Part shown: in pieces, positions 14,043 to 21,494 of the stretch
Position numbering within the stretch: the first letter of the stretch is position 1
Layout of the letters: each line of letters opens with the position of its first letter
IMG/VR virus record: IMGVR_UViG_3300037487_000625
Coordinates: 1-42,265 of that record
Length of the DNA: 42,265 nt
Strand: one strand, 5' to 3'
Origin: a virus
Made by a program: the position numbers and the translations under genes
The notes under the pieces: generated by a model
Database searches by the model: none
The model's input: only the letters and a program-made list of their open reading frames with translations
Told to the model about the DNA's origin: nothing

Positions 14043-14687
14043 ATGTTCGCTGAAATCGACCCCTACTACATCGAAGCTGTCGAAACTCTGAACTCGCACT
14101 TTTCATCATCCGCAGACTTTTTCCCTAGCAATCTCGCGATCGTTTCGCGCACGGCTTGGGGTGTCGCTGATAAGCACCGCCGGCATTTAGAGCGCGCGCT
14201 GATGTCTCGCGCTCGCGAGCTCGCGAACGAAGGCCAGTGCCACGCGCAGGATCGCCGATTCCGTTGCGGTCTGCAATTCCACGGCGACGGCACGTTGTGG
14301 GCTACGATTCGCCACAACGGCGAGCACGTCACAGTGCTAGTCGCGATTGAAGCAGAGTCGATCCGCGATGGCATGCATCCGGAGCTCGATATCGCCAAGC
14401 GCACAGCGCAAGCTGAGGCCACGCTGTGGACCGCCGAATTGAACGCGCGCGCTTGCCAACGCGCCGCGCAACACACTTTCAATCGATCACCACTGATCGT
14501 TTCCGATGGTCGCCAGCGCCGCGCCGCCGGCGTTCCTGGAGCGATGCCCTACGCCGGCGAGTACGCGATGTGGCTTCGCCAGCGCAGCGATTATCTGCGC
14601 ATGGCCGAGATCCAGCGGAAGGTCCTTCGCGAGCTTGGCGTTAACCCCGAATTCGAGGCAAACGTGACGGAAGGGGGTGCGGCGTGA
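14043..14687 (+). CDS. Hypothetical protein, first gene of the rightward operon
   Basis: A 214-residue protein, MFAEIDPYYIEAVETLNSHF onward, with a ribosome binding site GAAAGGTAG. It is mostly helical with a central beta-like stretch (GTLWATIRHNGEHVTVLVAI) and a helical C-terminus rich in Arg. No motif recognised. It heads a plus-strand set of five overlapping genes that ends with a serine recombinase, so an early or lysogeny-related role is possible. Confidence 0.65.
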   Translation: MFAEIDPYYIEAVETLNSHFSSSADFFPSNLAIVSRTAWGVADKHRRHLERALMSRARELANEGQCHAQDRRFRCGLQFHGDGTLWATIRHNGEHVTVLVAIEAESIRDGMHPELDIAKRTAQAEATLWTAELNARACQRAAQHTFNRSPLIVSDGRQRRAAGVPGAMPYAGEYAMWLRQRSDYLRMAEIQRKVLRELGVNPEFEANVTEGGAA

Positions 14688-14911
14688 GATTGATAACTGC
14701 CCGATACTTTGGAATCGCTTCGGACGGCACAAAGATTCGACGTGGTCAGGAAATCCTATGGGATCATCGCGCGCGCGTCGTTGTCACGTCATGCCCTAAT
14801 CGCATCGCGGAATGGCGAGACTCGCAAGTTCCAGACGCGCTAGACATCGCGTTTGAGGATTCTTGTGCGCGCGCTTGCGGGTTGGATTCCCTGTCTCCGT
14901 TCCGTGATTGA
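14684..14911 (+). CDS. Small hypothetical protein
   Basis: 75 residues beginning at GTG 14684, which overlaps the previous stop as GTGA (RLITARYFGIASDGTKI onward). It contains three cysteines and no recognised motif. It is followed by 87 bases with a small palindrome GGGCGAC-C-GTCGCCC at 14956-14970 before the next gene. Confidence 0.5.
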   Translation: MRLITARYFGIASDGTKIRRGQEILWDHRARVVVTSCPNRIAEWRDSQVPDALDIAFEDSCARACGLDSLSPFRD

Positions 14912-14998
14912 CCGCCGATCCTCCGCTACCCGCCCGATGCGACCGGACGGGGTGCGGGCGACCGTCGCCCACAGAAACGGACCGTATTGAGAGAGAAC

Positions 14999-15283
14999 AT
15001 GAGCAACAAAAGAGAATCTCGGACCACGCGCACAAATCTTGACCACTACAACAAAGCGGCGCACACCGACATCGACGCACGGCTGAAAAGGCTTGGCCGT
15101 TCGTGGAATTGGCTTGGTCAGATGGCAGAGGCCAACGGCATCGCATGCTTAGCAGCGATCACACATTGGGGAAATGGCCGTGTGAAGCAGGTCGGTTGTG
15201 GTGTATATCGTGCGCTATGCGACATCCTCACCGCCGAAGAACGTCGAATGAAAGAACCCGTCCGTATTCCGGAGGCAAAATGA
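14999..15283 (+). CDS. Small helix-turn-helix-like protein
   Basis: A 94-residue basic protein, MSNKRESRTTRTNLDHYNKA onward. Residues about 28-75 (IDARLKRLGRSWNWLGQMAE, then ITHWGNGRVK and YRALCDILTAEE) follow the pattern of small XRE/Cro-like HTH proteins: a short helix, S-W-x-x-L-A-like helix 2, and a helix ending in W-x-x-G. It may regulate the divergent promoters. GAGAG precedes the ATG at 14999; an upstream TTG at 14987 is less likely. The family call is tentative. Confidence 0.5.
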   Translation: MSNKRESRTTRTNLDHYNKAAHTDIDARLKRLGRSWNWLGQMAEANGIACLAAITHWGNGRVKQVGCGVYRALCDILTAEERRMKEPVRIPEAK

Positions 15284-15597
15284 GCAGTCTGAGTGGCCTG
15301 TCACTGCAAGATTGTTTCATGCTGATTGATCCGCGCGTTCGGTTCAATCTCGTGCATGACATTGTTCACACCGCTGGCGACATCGCTTGCATGCGGAAAA
15401 TTCCAGGGGACATGGGCGGCACGATCTACGCGCTGTACGAGGACGAGCTTGGGTTCGTCTACGTCGGCATCGCGCAGTCCGTTGGCGACGATACCCCGTT
15501 CGAGGATTGGTGCGCCGACCAACGCGCCCACCCGTTCGCGAAAAGTCTTGATCGCGTGGATCTTTTGGGGAACTACCTCAGGGACGGTGGAGCGTGA
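15280..15597 (+). CDS. Small protein with a GIY-YIG-like hairpin
   Basis: 105 residues from ATG 15280, which has GGAGG upstream and overlaps the previous stop as ATGA. GTIYALYEDELGFVYVGIAQ near residues 47-66 resembles the first hairpin of GIY-YIG nucleases (G-x-I-Y-x-L ... Y-V-G-I). The expected downstream Arg and Glu of an active nuclease are not clearly visible, so it may be inactive or only superficially similar. It ends by overlapping the recombinase start as GTGA. Confidence 0.45.
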   Translation: MSSLSGLSLQDCFMLIDPRVRFNLVHDIVHTAGDIACMRKIPGDMGGTIYALYEDELGFVYVGIAQSVGDDTPFEDWCADQRAHPFAKSLDRVDLLGNYLRDGGA

Positions 15598-16325
15598 ACG
15601 CGGTTATTTATCTTCGGGTATCCACAGACGAGCAAGCGCACAGCGGATTGGGCCTCGAAGCCCAGCGCGCTGCCTGCGAATCGAAAGCGCGCGCACTAGG
15701 CGCGACATCTGTCTCCGTATTCGCTGACGAGGGGGTGAGTGGTTCAACCCCCGTCGCGGATCGTCCGCAACTGACCGCCTGTCTCGAAGCCCTCGAACGC
15801 GGCGACGTTCTCGTCGTTGCGAAGCGAGATCGAATCGCTCGCGACTACATGATGGCAGGGTGGGTTGATCTAGAAGTCGCCCGCAAGGGCGCGAGGCTCG
15901 CGTCCGCCGCCGGCGAGGGGACCGACTCCGACGATCCGATGTCGCGCGTCATGCGGGTCATCGTCGATGCATTCGCGCAGTACGAACGCGACATGATCCG
16001 CGCGCGCACAGCGGCTGCGTTAAAGGCCAAACGCGCCCGTGGCGAGAAGACGGGCGGCGTTGTCCCATTCGGATATCGCGTGGCCTGTACGGAGATCTGC
16101 GACGGCAAGGAACGCAAGATCCTCGTCGCGGACGCACACGAGCAAGCGGCTATACGTCGCGCCCAAGAGCTTCGATCGGAGGGATTGGGATTCCGGCTCA
16201 TCGCGCAGCGGCTGGCTTCGGAGGGCATCCGTGGCCGGAATTGCTCTGTCCTCGCGCACACGACGATTCGGCGAGTGCTAGGCCATGATCTTGTGGCCGC
16301 AGCTGGGGCAGCGGATCGTCCGTGA
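15594..16325 (+). CDS. Serine recombinase (resolvase/invertase family)
   Basis: A 243-residue protein starting at GTG 15594. YLRVSTDEQ supplies Arg8 and the catalytic Ser10, and KRDRIARD gives Asp79, Arg80 and Arg83, matching the resolvase active site. FAQYERDMIRARTAAALKAK is the long E helix. PFGYRV and the region RAQELRSEGLGFRLIAQRLA near 190-215 form a DNA-binding part. It is longer than Tn3 resolvases but much shorter than large serine integrases. It may act in integration, dimer resolution or inversion; no attachment site was identified. The 3' end overlaps the convergent gene by about 48 bases. Confidence 0.88.
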   Translation: MNAVIYLRVSTDEQAHSGLGLEAQRAACESKARALGATSVSVFADEGVSGSTPVADRPQLTACLEALERGDVLVVAKRDRIARDYMMAGWVDLEVARKGARLASAAGEGTDSDDPMSRVMRVIVDAFAQYERDMIRARTAAALKAKRARGEKTGGVVPFGYRVACTEICDGKERKILVADAHEQAAIRRAQELRSEGLGFRLIAQRLASEGIRGRNCSVLAHTTIRRVLGHDLVAAAGAADRP

Positions 16326-16553
16326 GGCCGTTCCCTTCCGATCCAATACCGCGCGCCCTTCAGTTGTGATCTCGTACTGCCCATGCGATAGCCGGCGTAG
16401 ATAACCAAGCGCGATCAGTCGCGAGCAATGTGCGTGAATGGTCGCGCGGTTCCTACCCAACTCCTCCGCGATGTCACTCTGCGTGAGTTCGACCGCAGAT
16501 GGCTTTGCGTAGCGGACAAGTACCTGACGAAGCGTCTCTGTGAACCGTGCCAT
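16278..16553 (-). CDS. Winged-helix DNA-binding protein with zinc-finger tail
   Basis: A 91-residue protein, MARFTETLRQVLVRYAKPSA onward. A winged-helix pattern is clear: LTQSDIAEELGRNRATIHAH then CSRLIALGYLRRLSHGQYEI and TTEGRAVL. The end, IRCPSCGHKIMA, has a CxxC pair. The ATG at 16553 overlaps the RusA-like stop as TGATG. It is the last gene of the long leftward operon and a candidate regulator for the recombinase operon it converges on. Confidence 0.7.
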   Translation of the reverse strand: MARFTETLRQVLVRYAKPSAVELTQSDIAEELGRNRATIHAHCSRLIALGYLRRLSHGQYEITTEGRAVLDRKGTASRTIRCPSCGHKIMA

Positions 16554-16990
16554 CAATCACTCTCCGTATTCGCGTAGCAGATCATAATCTCAGCGCGTGG
16601 CGCGCCATCTTTCTCAGCGTAGAACTTTCGTTGACTACCCGTCCAAATGTCTTTATCGTCGCCGATGATCCCCGCGTCCACTAGCGCATCGCAAATTGCC
16701 TTGTCGATGTTGTCGCGGTCAGGTTTGCACATCGCTGGGAGCGGACCAGGGCCGGCCTTCCGACCCATGAGTCGCTTCGGCCTCGGCAAATACGCCACCC
16801 AATGGAGAGCGATCAATCCGCGCATCGGTGTGAGTTCCGGAGGTACTGCTTCTCGCGCGGCAATCGCGACAGCAGCCTTGAACGAGTCAGCTGTCGATGG
16901 GGTCCACATCCTCGCCCTGCCACCGAACGAAGCGGCCCTCGCTCGGGGTTGACCCTTGGGGATTGCTTGTGCTGTGAATGTCCATTCCAT
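16553..16990 (-). CDS. rusA: RusA-like Holliday junction resolvase
   Basis: A 145-residue protein (E. coli RusA is 120). The signature KPDRDNIDKAICDALVDAG at about 89-107 followed by IIGDDKDIW (DD at 111-112) supplies the acidic metal-binding residues of the RusA family, and the N-terminus IPKGQPRARA is the usual first strand. It resolves branched DNA from recombination-dependent replication, in keeping with the Exo/Bet pair upstream in the same operon. Confidence 0.9.
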   Translation of the reverse strand: MEWTFTAQAIPKGQPRARAASFGGRARMWTPSTADSFKAAVAIAAREAVPPELTPMRGLIALHWVAYLPRPKRLMGRKAGPGPLPAMCKPDRDNIDKAICDALVDAGIIGDDKDIWTGSQRKFYAEKDGAPRAEIMICYANTESD

Positions 16991-17165
16991 CCTTTGGTTC
17001 CAACTTTCTCAACTTGGCTTCCTGAGCCGACAGAAGCCGACGCAGTCGAATGATCTCGTCCATCAGTACGCGCGCGATGGCTGGCTTAACAGCACGGTTT
17101 GATTCAATCCCGTCCTGCGCCGCTATCAGCGCCCTCAGTACCGTCTTGGCTCTCGCCTCTGACAT
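16887..17165 (-). CDS. Small hypothetical protein overlapping the resolvase gene
   Basis: A 92-residue protein, MSEARAKTVLRALIAAQDGI onward, with a helical segment DEIIRLRRLLSAQEAKLRKL. The start has GGAG upstream (in GAATACGGAGA). Its last third overlaps the RusA-like gene by about 104 bases and is of low complexity. Not recognised. Confidence 0.5.
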   Translation of the reverse strand: MSEARAKTVLRALIAAQDGIESNRAVKPAIARVLMDEIIRLRRLLSAQEAKLRKLEPKDGMDIHSTSNPQGSTPSEGRFVRWQGEDVDPIDS

Positions 17166-17535
17166 CGTGGTTCTCCGTATTCGTGGGCGTTACGCGCGCG
17201 CGTTGCGTCGAGACAATCTTCTTGATGCGGTCGGCGACTTCGGTGCTGACCTGTCCCGTGATCGTAGTGGGCTTTCCGGAGTCGAGCCGTTCAATTCGAT
17301 CCATCTCCACAGCCATTGCTCGGTTGTCTGACTGGAGCATGCGGAGGATCTCGACGCACTTAATCGCGTCACGCATTCGACCGCTCGCCTGCGCCATCTG
17401 CATCATGTCCATGACGTGGTGCGCAAGACGCTCCATGCCTTGCGGCATCTCGTAGGGCTTGATCGCGCCGATTCGCAGCATCTGTTTATAGATGGACAGA
17501 TCGGATCCGCTCTGCGGCAACCAAAGTTCTTTCAC
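17104..17535 (-). CDS. Hypothetical helical protein, possible terminase-small-like
   Basis: 143 residues from GTG 17535, which overlaps the previous stop as GTGA (KELWLPQSGSDLSIYKQMLR). The central helices MRDAIKCVEILRMLQSDNRA and VEMDRIERLDSGKPTTITG resemble segments of some small terminases and DNA-associated phage proteins, but the similarity is weak. The C-terminal tail is charged and probably disordered and overlaps the next gene by 62 bases. The longer upstream frame is a shadow of neighbouring genes. Confidence 0.5.
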   Translation of the reverse strand: MKELWLPQSGSDLSIYKQMLRIGAIKPYEMPQGMERLAHHVMDMMQMAQASGRMRDAIKCVEILRMLQSDNRAMAVEMDRIERLDSGKPTTITGQVSTEVADRIKKIVSTQRARVTPTNTENHDVRGESQDGTEGADSGAGRD

Positions 17536-17798
17536 TCCAGACTCGGGAGCCACACCCAAGTCCGACCCGCCTTCCCTGGTTGCTCCACGATCGGATGCCC
17601 CATGTGAATCAGCGCCCACATTCCCGGCGCGCAAGTCTTGCCGAACTTGGTCCGTGCGATCACCTCGTCGATTCTCCCCGCCGTCGCGATGTAGTGGAGG
17701 TACTCCAGATCGCGAGGAGTCTCCATGCCCGTCAGTTTTACGCTTGCCGGCCATTGGAATTCCTCCGGTCGTTTGAATCGCCAATCAGTATCAGCCAA
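17532..17798 (-). CDS. Small hypothetical protein
   Basis: 88 residues if translation starts at TTG 17798, which has AGGAGA just upstream; no ATG in this frame is well placed. The sequence reads LADTDWRFKRPEEFQWPASV, ends GRTWVWLPSLE and is evenly protein-like. It overlaps the primase 3' end by about 60 bases. The function is unknown. Confidence 0.5.
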   Translation of the reverse strand: MADTDWRFKRPEEFQWPASVKLTGMETPRDLEYLHYIATAGRIDEVIARTKFGKTCAPGMWALIHMGHPIVEQPGKAGRTWVWLPSLE

Positions 17799-18604
17799 TC
17801 GTCTCTCCTGCCACCGTGATTCGCTACCTCCCGCGCATCCTTCATCCCCCACGGGGGCAGGATTATTTCCACGCTGCTCACCGACCCACGCAGCGTCCTC
17901 GCCAGGCTCTCTGCGCCGCCAATCCCTGCCCCATCGTTGTCGGAAACGATCACCACCCGATGACCCCGTACCCATCGTTGAATCTCCTTTTCGCTGCCAC
18001 GGCACGAGGGCCGACCTATTGCGCTCAACTCCATGTCGAGCATCGCTGCAACGTCTGTCGGCCCCTCAACAATCCAAATGATTTCCGATTTGGAAATCCC
18101 CGATGGTATGAAGAGGCCCGAGCGAGAGCCGCGAATCGCAAGCTTCTGCCCATTCTCCAGCCTCGTGCGGAACCCGACGATCTCATGCCGATGATTCCGC
18201 ATTGGAAACGTCCACGCGCTTCCATTCCATCCCGTGCCAATCCGTTCGAGCGAGTCCCTCGACACGCCGAGCGCAAGAGCAAGCAGCGCAATCCTCGACT
18301 CACCCTGACGAAGGAACTTCGCTTGCATCTTCTCCGCGTCAGGCAATGGCTGAAGCTCCTCAGATGGACGCTCCCATTTCGATGTGATCGGCGTTGATGC
18401 CCCGTCTCGAAATGGATGCATCCACCCCGCATCGCCGATCTTTCGTCCACCCTCGGTGCGAGGACAGATCGCCAAGCCACGGATCTGATCAACGAGACAC
18501 CACGAGTCATGGCTACAGATCGGACAGGGACCACGCCGCGTGCAGCGGCTGCCCTCGAAGGCGATTTCGCCCGTCCTGCTATCGATCAGCGTGAAGACAG
18601 ACAT
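17738..18604 (-). CDS. Toprim-domain DNA primase
   Basis: A 288-residue protein starting at the ATG at 18604, which has a perfect AAGGAGG site. Cys27, Cys30, Cys36 and Cys47 (CPIC...WC...C) form an N-terminal zinc-binding primase domain. The Toprim domain has IIWIVEGPTDVAAML (Glu180) and VIVSDNDGAGIGG (Asp222, Asp224). It is smaller than DnaG and has no helicase part; the SF2 helicase is encoded separately upstream in the operon. It likely primes phage DNA synthesis. Confidence 0.85.
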   Translation of the reverse strand: MSVFTLIDSRTGEIAFEGSRCTRRGPCPICSHDSWCLVDQIRGLAICPRTEGGRKIGDAGWMHPFRDGASTPITSKWERPSEELQPLPDAEKMQAKFLRQGESRIALLALALGVSRDSLERIGTGWNGSAWTFPMRNHRHEIVGFRTRLENGQKLAIRGSRSGLFIPSGISKSEIIWIVEGPTDVAAMLDMELSAIGRPSCRGSEKEIQRWVRGHRVVIVSDNDGAGIGGAESLARTLRGSVSSVEIILPPWGMKDAREVANHGGRRDDWLILIGDSNDRRNSNGRQA

Positions 18605-19725
18605 TTGTGCGCCCTCCTTGCGATCCACTCCGCGACGTTGACCGTCACAGCATTGCCAAGTTGTTTGTATCTATGCGAGTCAGCGGTCGGCTTTTCATCC
18701 GTTCCGATCTGCGTCCATCCATCAGGGAATCCTTGGAGACGTTCGCACTCGACCGGAGTCAGGCGACGAACAGTCATGGGCGTAGCGATCGCATGGGTCG
18801 TTCGCGTGTCTCCCGTGTCGAACCCGTTCAGCGTGTTCGCGAGTCCGTCATCGACCCATGTCTCATCGTCTTCGGATGACTGCGCGCGTCGAGACTTGCG
18901 AAATGCTTGAGCGACGAGATGCGTATGCCCACCCTGTCGGTTCTCGCGATCCTGCAATGTCGCGCTCTGATCGCTCGCCTCGTAGCGATAGTGGCCGTGC
19001 GGGGAGAATGGCTGTAATACCGCTCCAAAGTTTCCCTTGTCTGGCATTCGCTGCGCTCCGTTCGCATTCTTCTTCGTCAGGGTCGCGGCGCAGTCTCCAC
19101 CGTCCCACCAGCAACCGACATCAGCGCATCGCGCAGCATCGTCGGCAACGACTTCCCGCGCCTTTCCGCGCGACGGAGGATCCCCGCCGCTGCCCTCGGC
19201 GAGAGCAAGTACTTCTTCGGAGCATCCGATTCGAGAACTTGCGACAACGAACACACGACGGCGGCGTTGGGCCACTCCGAAGTACTGGCTGTCCAGAACT
19301 CTCCACGCGACCTCCTCACAATCCCAGCCCTCCCCCACTTCACGGAGGACGGTGGCGAAGTCGAGTCCATGATTACTTGACAGCAGTCCTGGGACATTCT
19401 CAAGTACGAGGAGTTTGGGGTTAAGTTGTCGAACAAGTCGCATTGCGTCATGGAACAGACCCGACCTTTCGCCGGCCAATCCGGCTCTTTTACCTGCCAC
19501 GGAGAGATCTTGGCAAGGGAATCCACCACACACAACATCGACTGGCGCAAGTTGCGCGGGATCAACTTCACGGATGTCACCGTAGATCGTCGCCTCGGGG
19601 AATCGCTTGCGAAGCACGGCTTGAGCATTTTTGTCCCACTCAATGCACCAAGCGACCTCAAATCCAGCTCGCTCAAAGCCAAGATCGAAACCGCCGATGC
19701 CTGCGAACATTGAGCCGACCTTCAT
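18586..19725 (-). CDS. DNA (cytosine-5-)-methyltransferase
   Basis: A 379-residue protein. Motif I is MFAGIGGFDLGFERAG at the N-terminus, motif IV GGFPCQDLSVAG has the catalytic Cys71, motif VI is ENVPGLL (109-115), motif VIII is QRRRR, and motifs IX-X are LTPVECERLQGFPDGWT and YKQLGNAVTVNVAEWIA. All motifs of an active C5 methylase are present. AGGAAA precedes the ATG. As an orphan enzyme without an endonuclease neighbour, it probably protects phage DNA against host restriction. The target sequence cannot be read from the protein. Confidence 0.95.
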   Translation of the reverse strand: MKVGSMFAGIGGFDLGFERAGFEVAWCIEWDKNAQAVLRKRFPEATIYGDIREVDPAQLAPVDVVCGGFPCQDLSVAGKRAGLAGERSGLFHDAMRLVRQLNPKLLVLENVPGLLSSNHGLDFATVLREVGEGWDCEEVAWRVLDSQYFGVAQRRRRVFVVASSRIGCSEEVLALAEGSGGDPPSRGKAREVVADDAARCADVGCWWDGGDCAATLTKKNANGAQRMPDKGNFGAVLQPFSPHGHYRYEASDQSATLQDRENRQGGHTHLVAQAFRKSRRAQSSEDDETWVDDGLANTLNGFDTGDTRTTHAIATPMTVRRLTPVECERLQGFPDGWTQIGTDEKPTADSHRYKQLGNAVTVNVAEWIARRAHKCLSSR

Positions 19726-19853
19726 TTTGATTTCCTAATCGCATACTCGTATGCGGTTCTTGCGTAGCGGAACTTGGACATTGCTTCAAACCATTCGAGT
19801 GCCTTGCGCTCAAATTCATCCTGCGGTTGAACGCGAGAAAGCATGGATCGCAT
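19722..19853 (-). CDS. Small 43-residue peptide coupled to the methyltransferase
   Basis: MRSMLSRVQPQDEFERKALE through RTAYEYAIRKSK, with its stop overlapping the methyltransferase start as ATGA. The ribosome binding site is weak and the longer open frame upstream is a shadow of another gene. It is helical and charged, with no recognised family. Confidence 0.4.
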   Translation of the reverse strand: MRSMLSRVQPQDEFERKALEWFEAMSKFRYARTAYEYAIRKSK

Positions 19854-19888
19854 CCCGCATCGAACACTCAAAGAAAAACTTGGTCGCC

Positions 19889-20176
19889 TCAATCCCGATT
19901 GAGTATTTTTGCTGCTGCGACTAGAGCTTCCAACTCTTTCACGCTGACGAGGAAGTTTGTCAGATACAACCTGTCCTCGGACTTCCCGTTGTTTACCCAT
20001 GTGTTCACCTCAATGAAGCTTGGATTGTGATCGCTGATTTCAAGTTCCGTGATCATCCACAGGTCCTCAAAGTCATTGACACCGTGACGCTCTTCAAGGA
20101 TTTTCTTGACCTCCGGAATCATGTTGGAGGCCAAGTGTTCAAAAACTCCGTCTGATTCAATCTGCACCTTGAACAT
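19889..20176 (-). CDS. Hypothetical acidic protein
   Basis: 95 residues, MFKVQIESDGVFEHLASNMI onward, ending VKELEALVAAAKILNRD. An alternation of strands and a final helix suggests a small alpha/beta fold. It overlaps the upstream gene by 20 bases. Not recognised. Confidence 0.65.
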   Translation of the reverse strand: MFKVQIESDGVFEHLASNMIPEVKKILEERHGVNDFEDLWMITELEISDHNPSFIEVNTWVNNGKSEDRLYLTNFLVSVKELEALVAAAKILNRD

Positions 20177-20402
20177 CGCGTGACCTCCTAATTTTTGCCC
20201 TCATCTCCTCAACAGGAATGAGCCATTCAACAGGTATGCCGAAGACCCAGCCTCCCGACCTCATCGCGTTGCCTTGCTTGTCTACAGGCTCAACAAGAAC
20301 GCACTCGCGGCCTGCCATGTCAAACGTCTCTCTGCCGCAAACGCGAGCTCGGAAGTAGACGATGTCATTAGTCTGTACAGGTGCATGGGATGATTGGCTC
20401 AT
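20157..20402 (-). CDS. Hypothetical small beta-rich protein
   Basis: 81 residues from the ATG at 20402, chosen because GGAG lies seven bases upstream (MSQSSHAPVQTNDIVYFRAR). DIVYFRARVCGRETFDMAG then VEPVDKQGNAM and WVFGIPVEWLIPVEEM suggest an SH3-like barrel, as in many small phage accessory proteins. It overlaps the PAPS-reductase-like gene end by 35 bases. Confidence 0.55.
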   Translation of the reverse strand: MSQSSHAPVQTNDIVYFRARVCGRETFDMAGRECVLVEPVDKQGNAMRSGGWVFGIPVEWLIPVEEMRAKIRRSRDVQGAD

Positions 20403-21183
20403 CGTCATCTCCATTAAAAAGTTCCGGCTGGATTCTTATTTGGTGAAGCATCTGCGCGTAGGACGGAATGTCCTTTCGGAACTTTGCGCCAATCTGCTCC
20501 TCTCGTTCAATCCACCATTGTGCGAGCGTTGGATCATGGCGCATCACGCGCTCAAGATGGCCTCTTCCTTTGAGAAAGCACATATCGCAATTTCCGAAAG
20601 CGCGGTCGTTGTTTGGAAGGATGAGATCAAATTCCTGTTGCGACCAAAACTTCATCACATCATCGATGCCATGCCCAGCTCTCGCTAGCGGACATTCATA
20701 GTCGAATCCCTGTCTGGTAGTTCCTTGAACGCGGTGAACTCGACGCGGCTCGTCTGCGCGAAGCCCAACAACCATTGTGCATTCATTAATGCCAATGGAT
20801 TTCATGTACTTCGCCATTGCCTTAACTTTCAATTCCTCAGTGCAGAAACGAGTCACAGGATTAGGCAGATATTTCTTCTTGGTGATCAGTTCTGAAAATG
20901 GCTCACCGTTGCGAGAACATGATTCGTAAGTCACCTCACGACATCCAGTCTCATTCTGAAAGTCTCGCTCAACCCAAGTGATCTTGACAGACCATCGCGC
21001 AGAAATCTCTTTGACGAAATCAAGGGTTGTCGGATATTCCTTGCCCGTGTTGGCGAACAGGACATATCCATTATCGGGGAGAGATCCTCCATGAGCATCA
21101 AGAATGTTGCGAAGCATGAACGCGCTTGTTCTGCCTCCGCTGAATGACACTACGAATGGCGGATCTATCTTGTATGGATTCAC
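20368..21183 (-). CDS. PAPS reductase / adenine nucleotide alpha-hydrolase-like protein
   Basis: A 271-residue protein from GTG 21183, with GGAGG upstream and a GTGA overlap; GTG 21201 is an alternative. The PP-loop FVVSFSGGRTSAFML sits near the start, followed by VLFANTGKEYPTTLDFVKEI, RFCTEELKVKAM, VVGLRADEPRR and the CDMCFLKG pair. This is the PAPS reductase (CysH)-like ATP pyrophosphatase fold, common in phage genomes next to DNA modification genes and related to DndC of phosphorothioation systems. Here it sits three genes upstream of a cytosine methyltransferase. The substrate is unknown. Confidence 0.85.
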   Translation of the reverse strand: MNPYKIDPPFVVSFSGGRTSAFMLRNILDAHGGSLPDNGYVLFANTGKEYPTTLDFVKEISARWSVKITWVERDFQNETGCREVTYESCSRNGEPFSELITKKKYLPNPVTRFCTEELKVKAMAKYMKSIGINECTMVVGLRADEPRRVHRVQGTTRQGFDYECPLARAGHGIDDVMKFWSQQEFDLILPNNDRAFGNCDMCFLKGRGHLERVMRHDPTLAQWWIEREEQIGAKFRKDIPSYAQMLHQIRIQPELFNGDDDEPIIPCTCTD

Positions 21184-21494
21184 AACGCCTCCATTTGACA
21201 CTCGTCGCCTGATTCATCCTGGTATTTGCCAAAGCAGTCCCAGCCACGCTTGATCTCAACCTCGCGTGGAGTGCGTTTGAGAGAAAGAGAAACCCACTCG
21301 CACACTTCCCGCCTCGCATCATCGCGTTCCCGCTGCGTCTCTTTCCGGTCTATGAAACACGCGGCCAACTCTTCCTGCTCAATTCGCAATGCCTCGCGCA
21401 GCCGTTCGATCTCGTCGGCTGCTTCGCTGAACATTTGCCGCATGAAATACCCGCCGTCTGATTCGCGAAGCCGCGCCACGATGTCATCGCTCAT
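21180..21494 (-). CDS. Hypothetical coiled-coil protein
   Basis: 104 residues from the ATG at 21494, with GGGAG upstream (MSDDIVARLRESDGGYFMRQ). A long charged helix, FSEAADEIERLREALRIEQE to RDDARREVCEW, is typical of small phage coiled-coil proteins. It is coupled to the PAPS-reductase-like gene and to the membrane peptide before it. Confidence 0.65.
   Translation of the reverse strand: MSDDIVARLRESDGGYFMRQMFSEAADEIERLREALRIEQEELAACFIDRKETQRERDDARREVCEWVSLSLKRTPREVEIKRGWDCFGKYQDESGDECQMEAL

Noticed and set aside
18586-19725. A restriction-modification system around the methyltransferase
   Set aside because: No endonuclease-like gene lies beside it; the neighbours are a primase and small phage proteins, so an orphan phage methylase is more likely.
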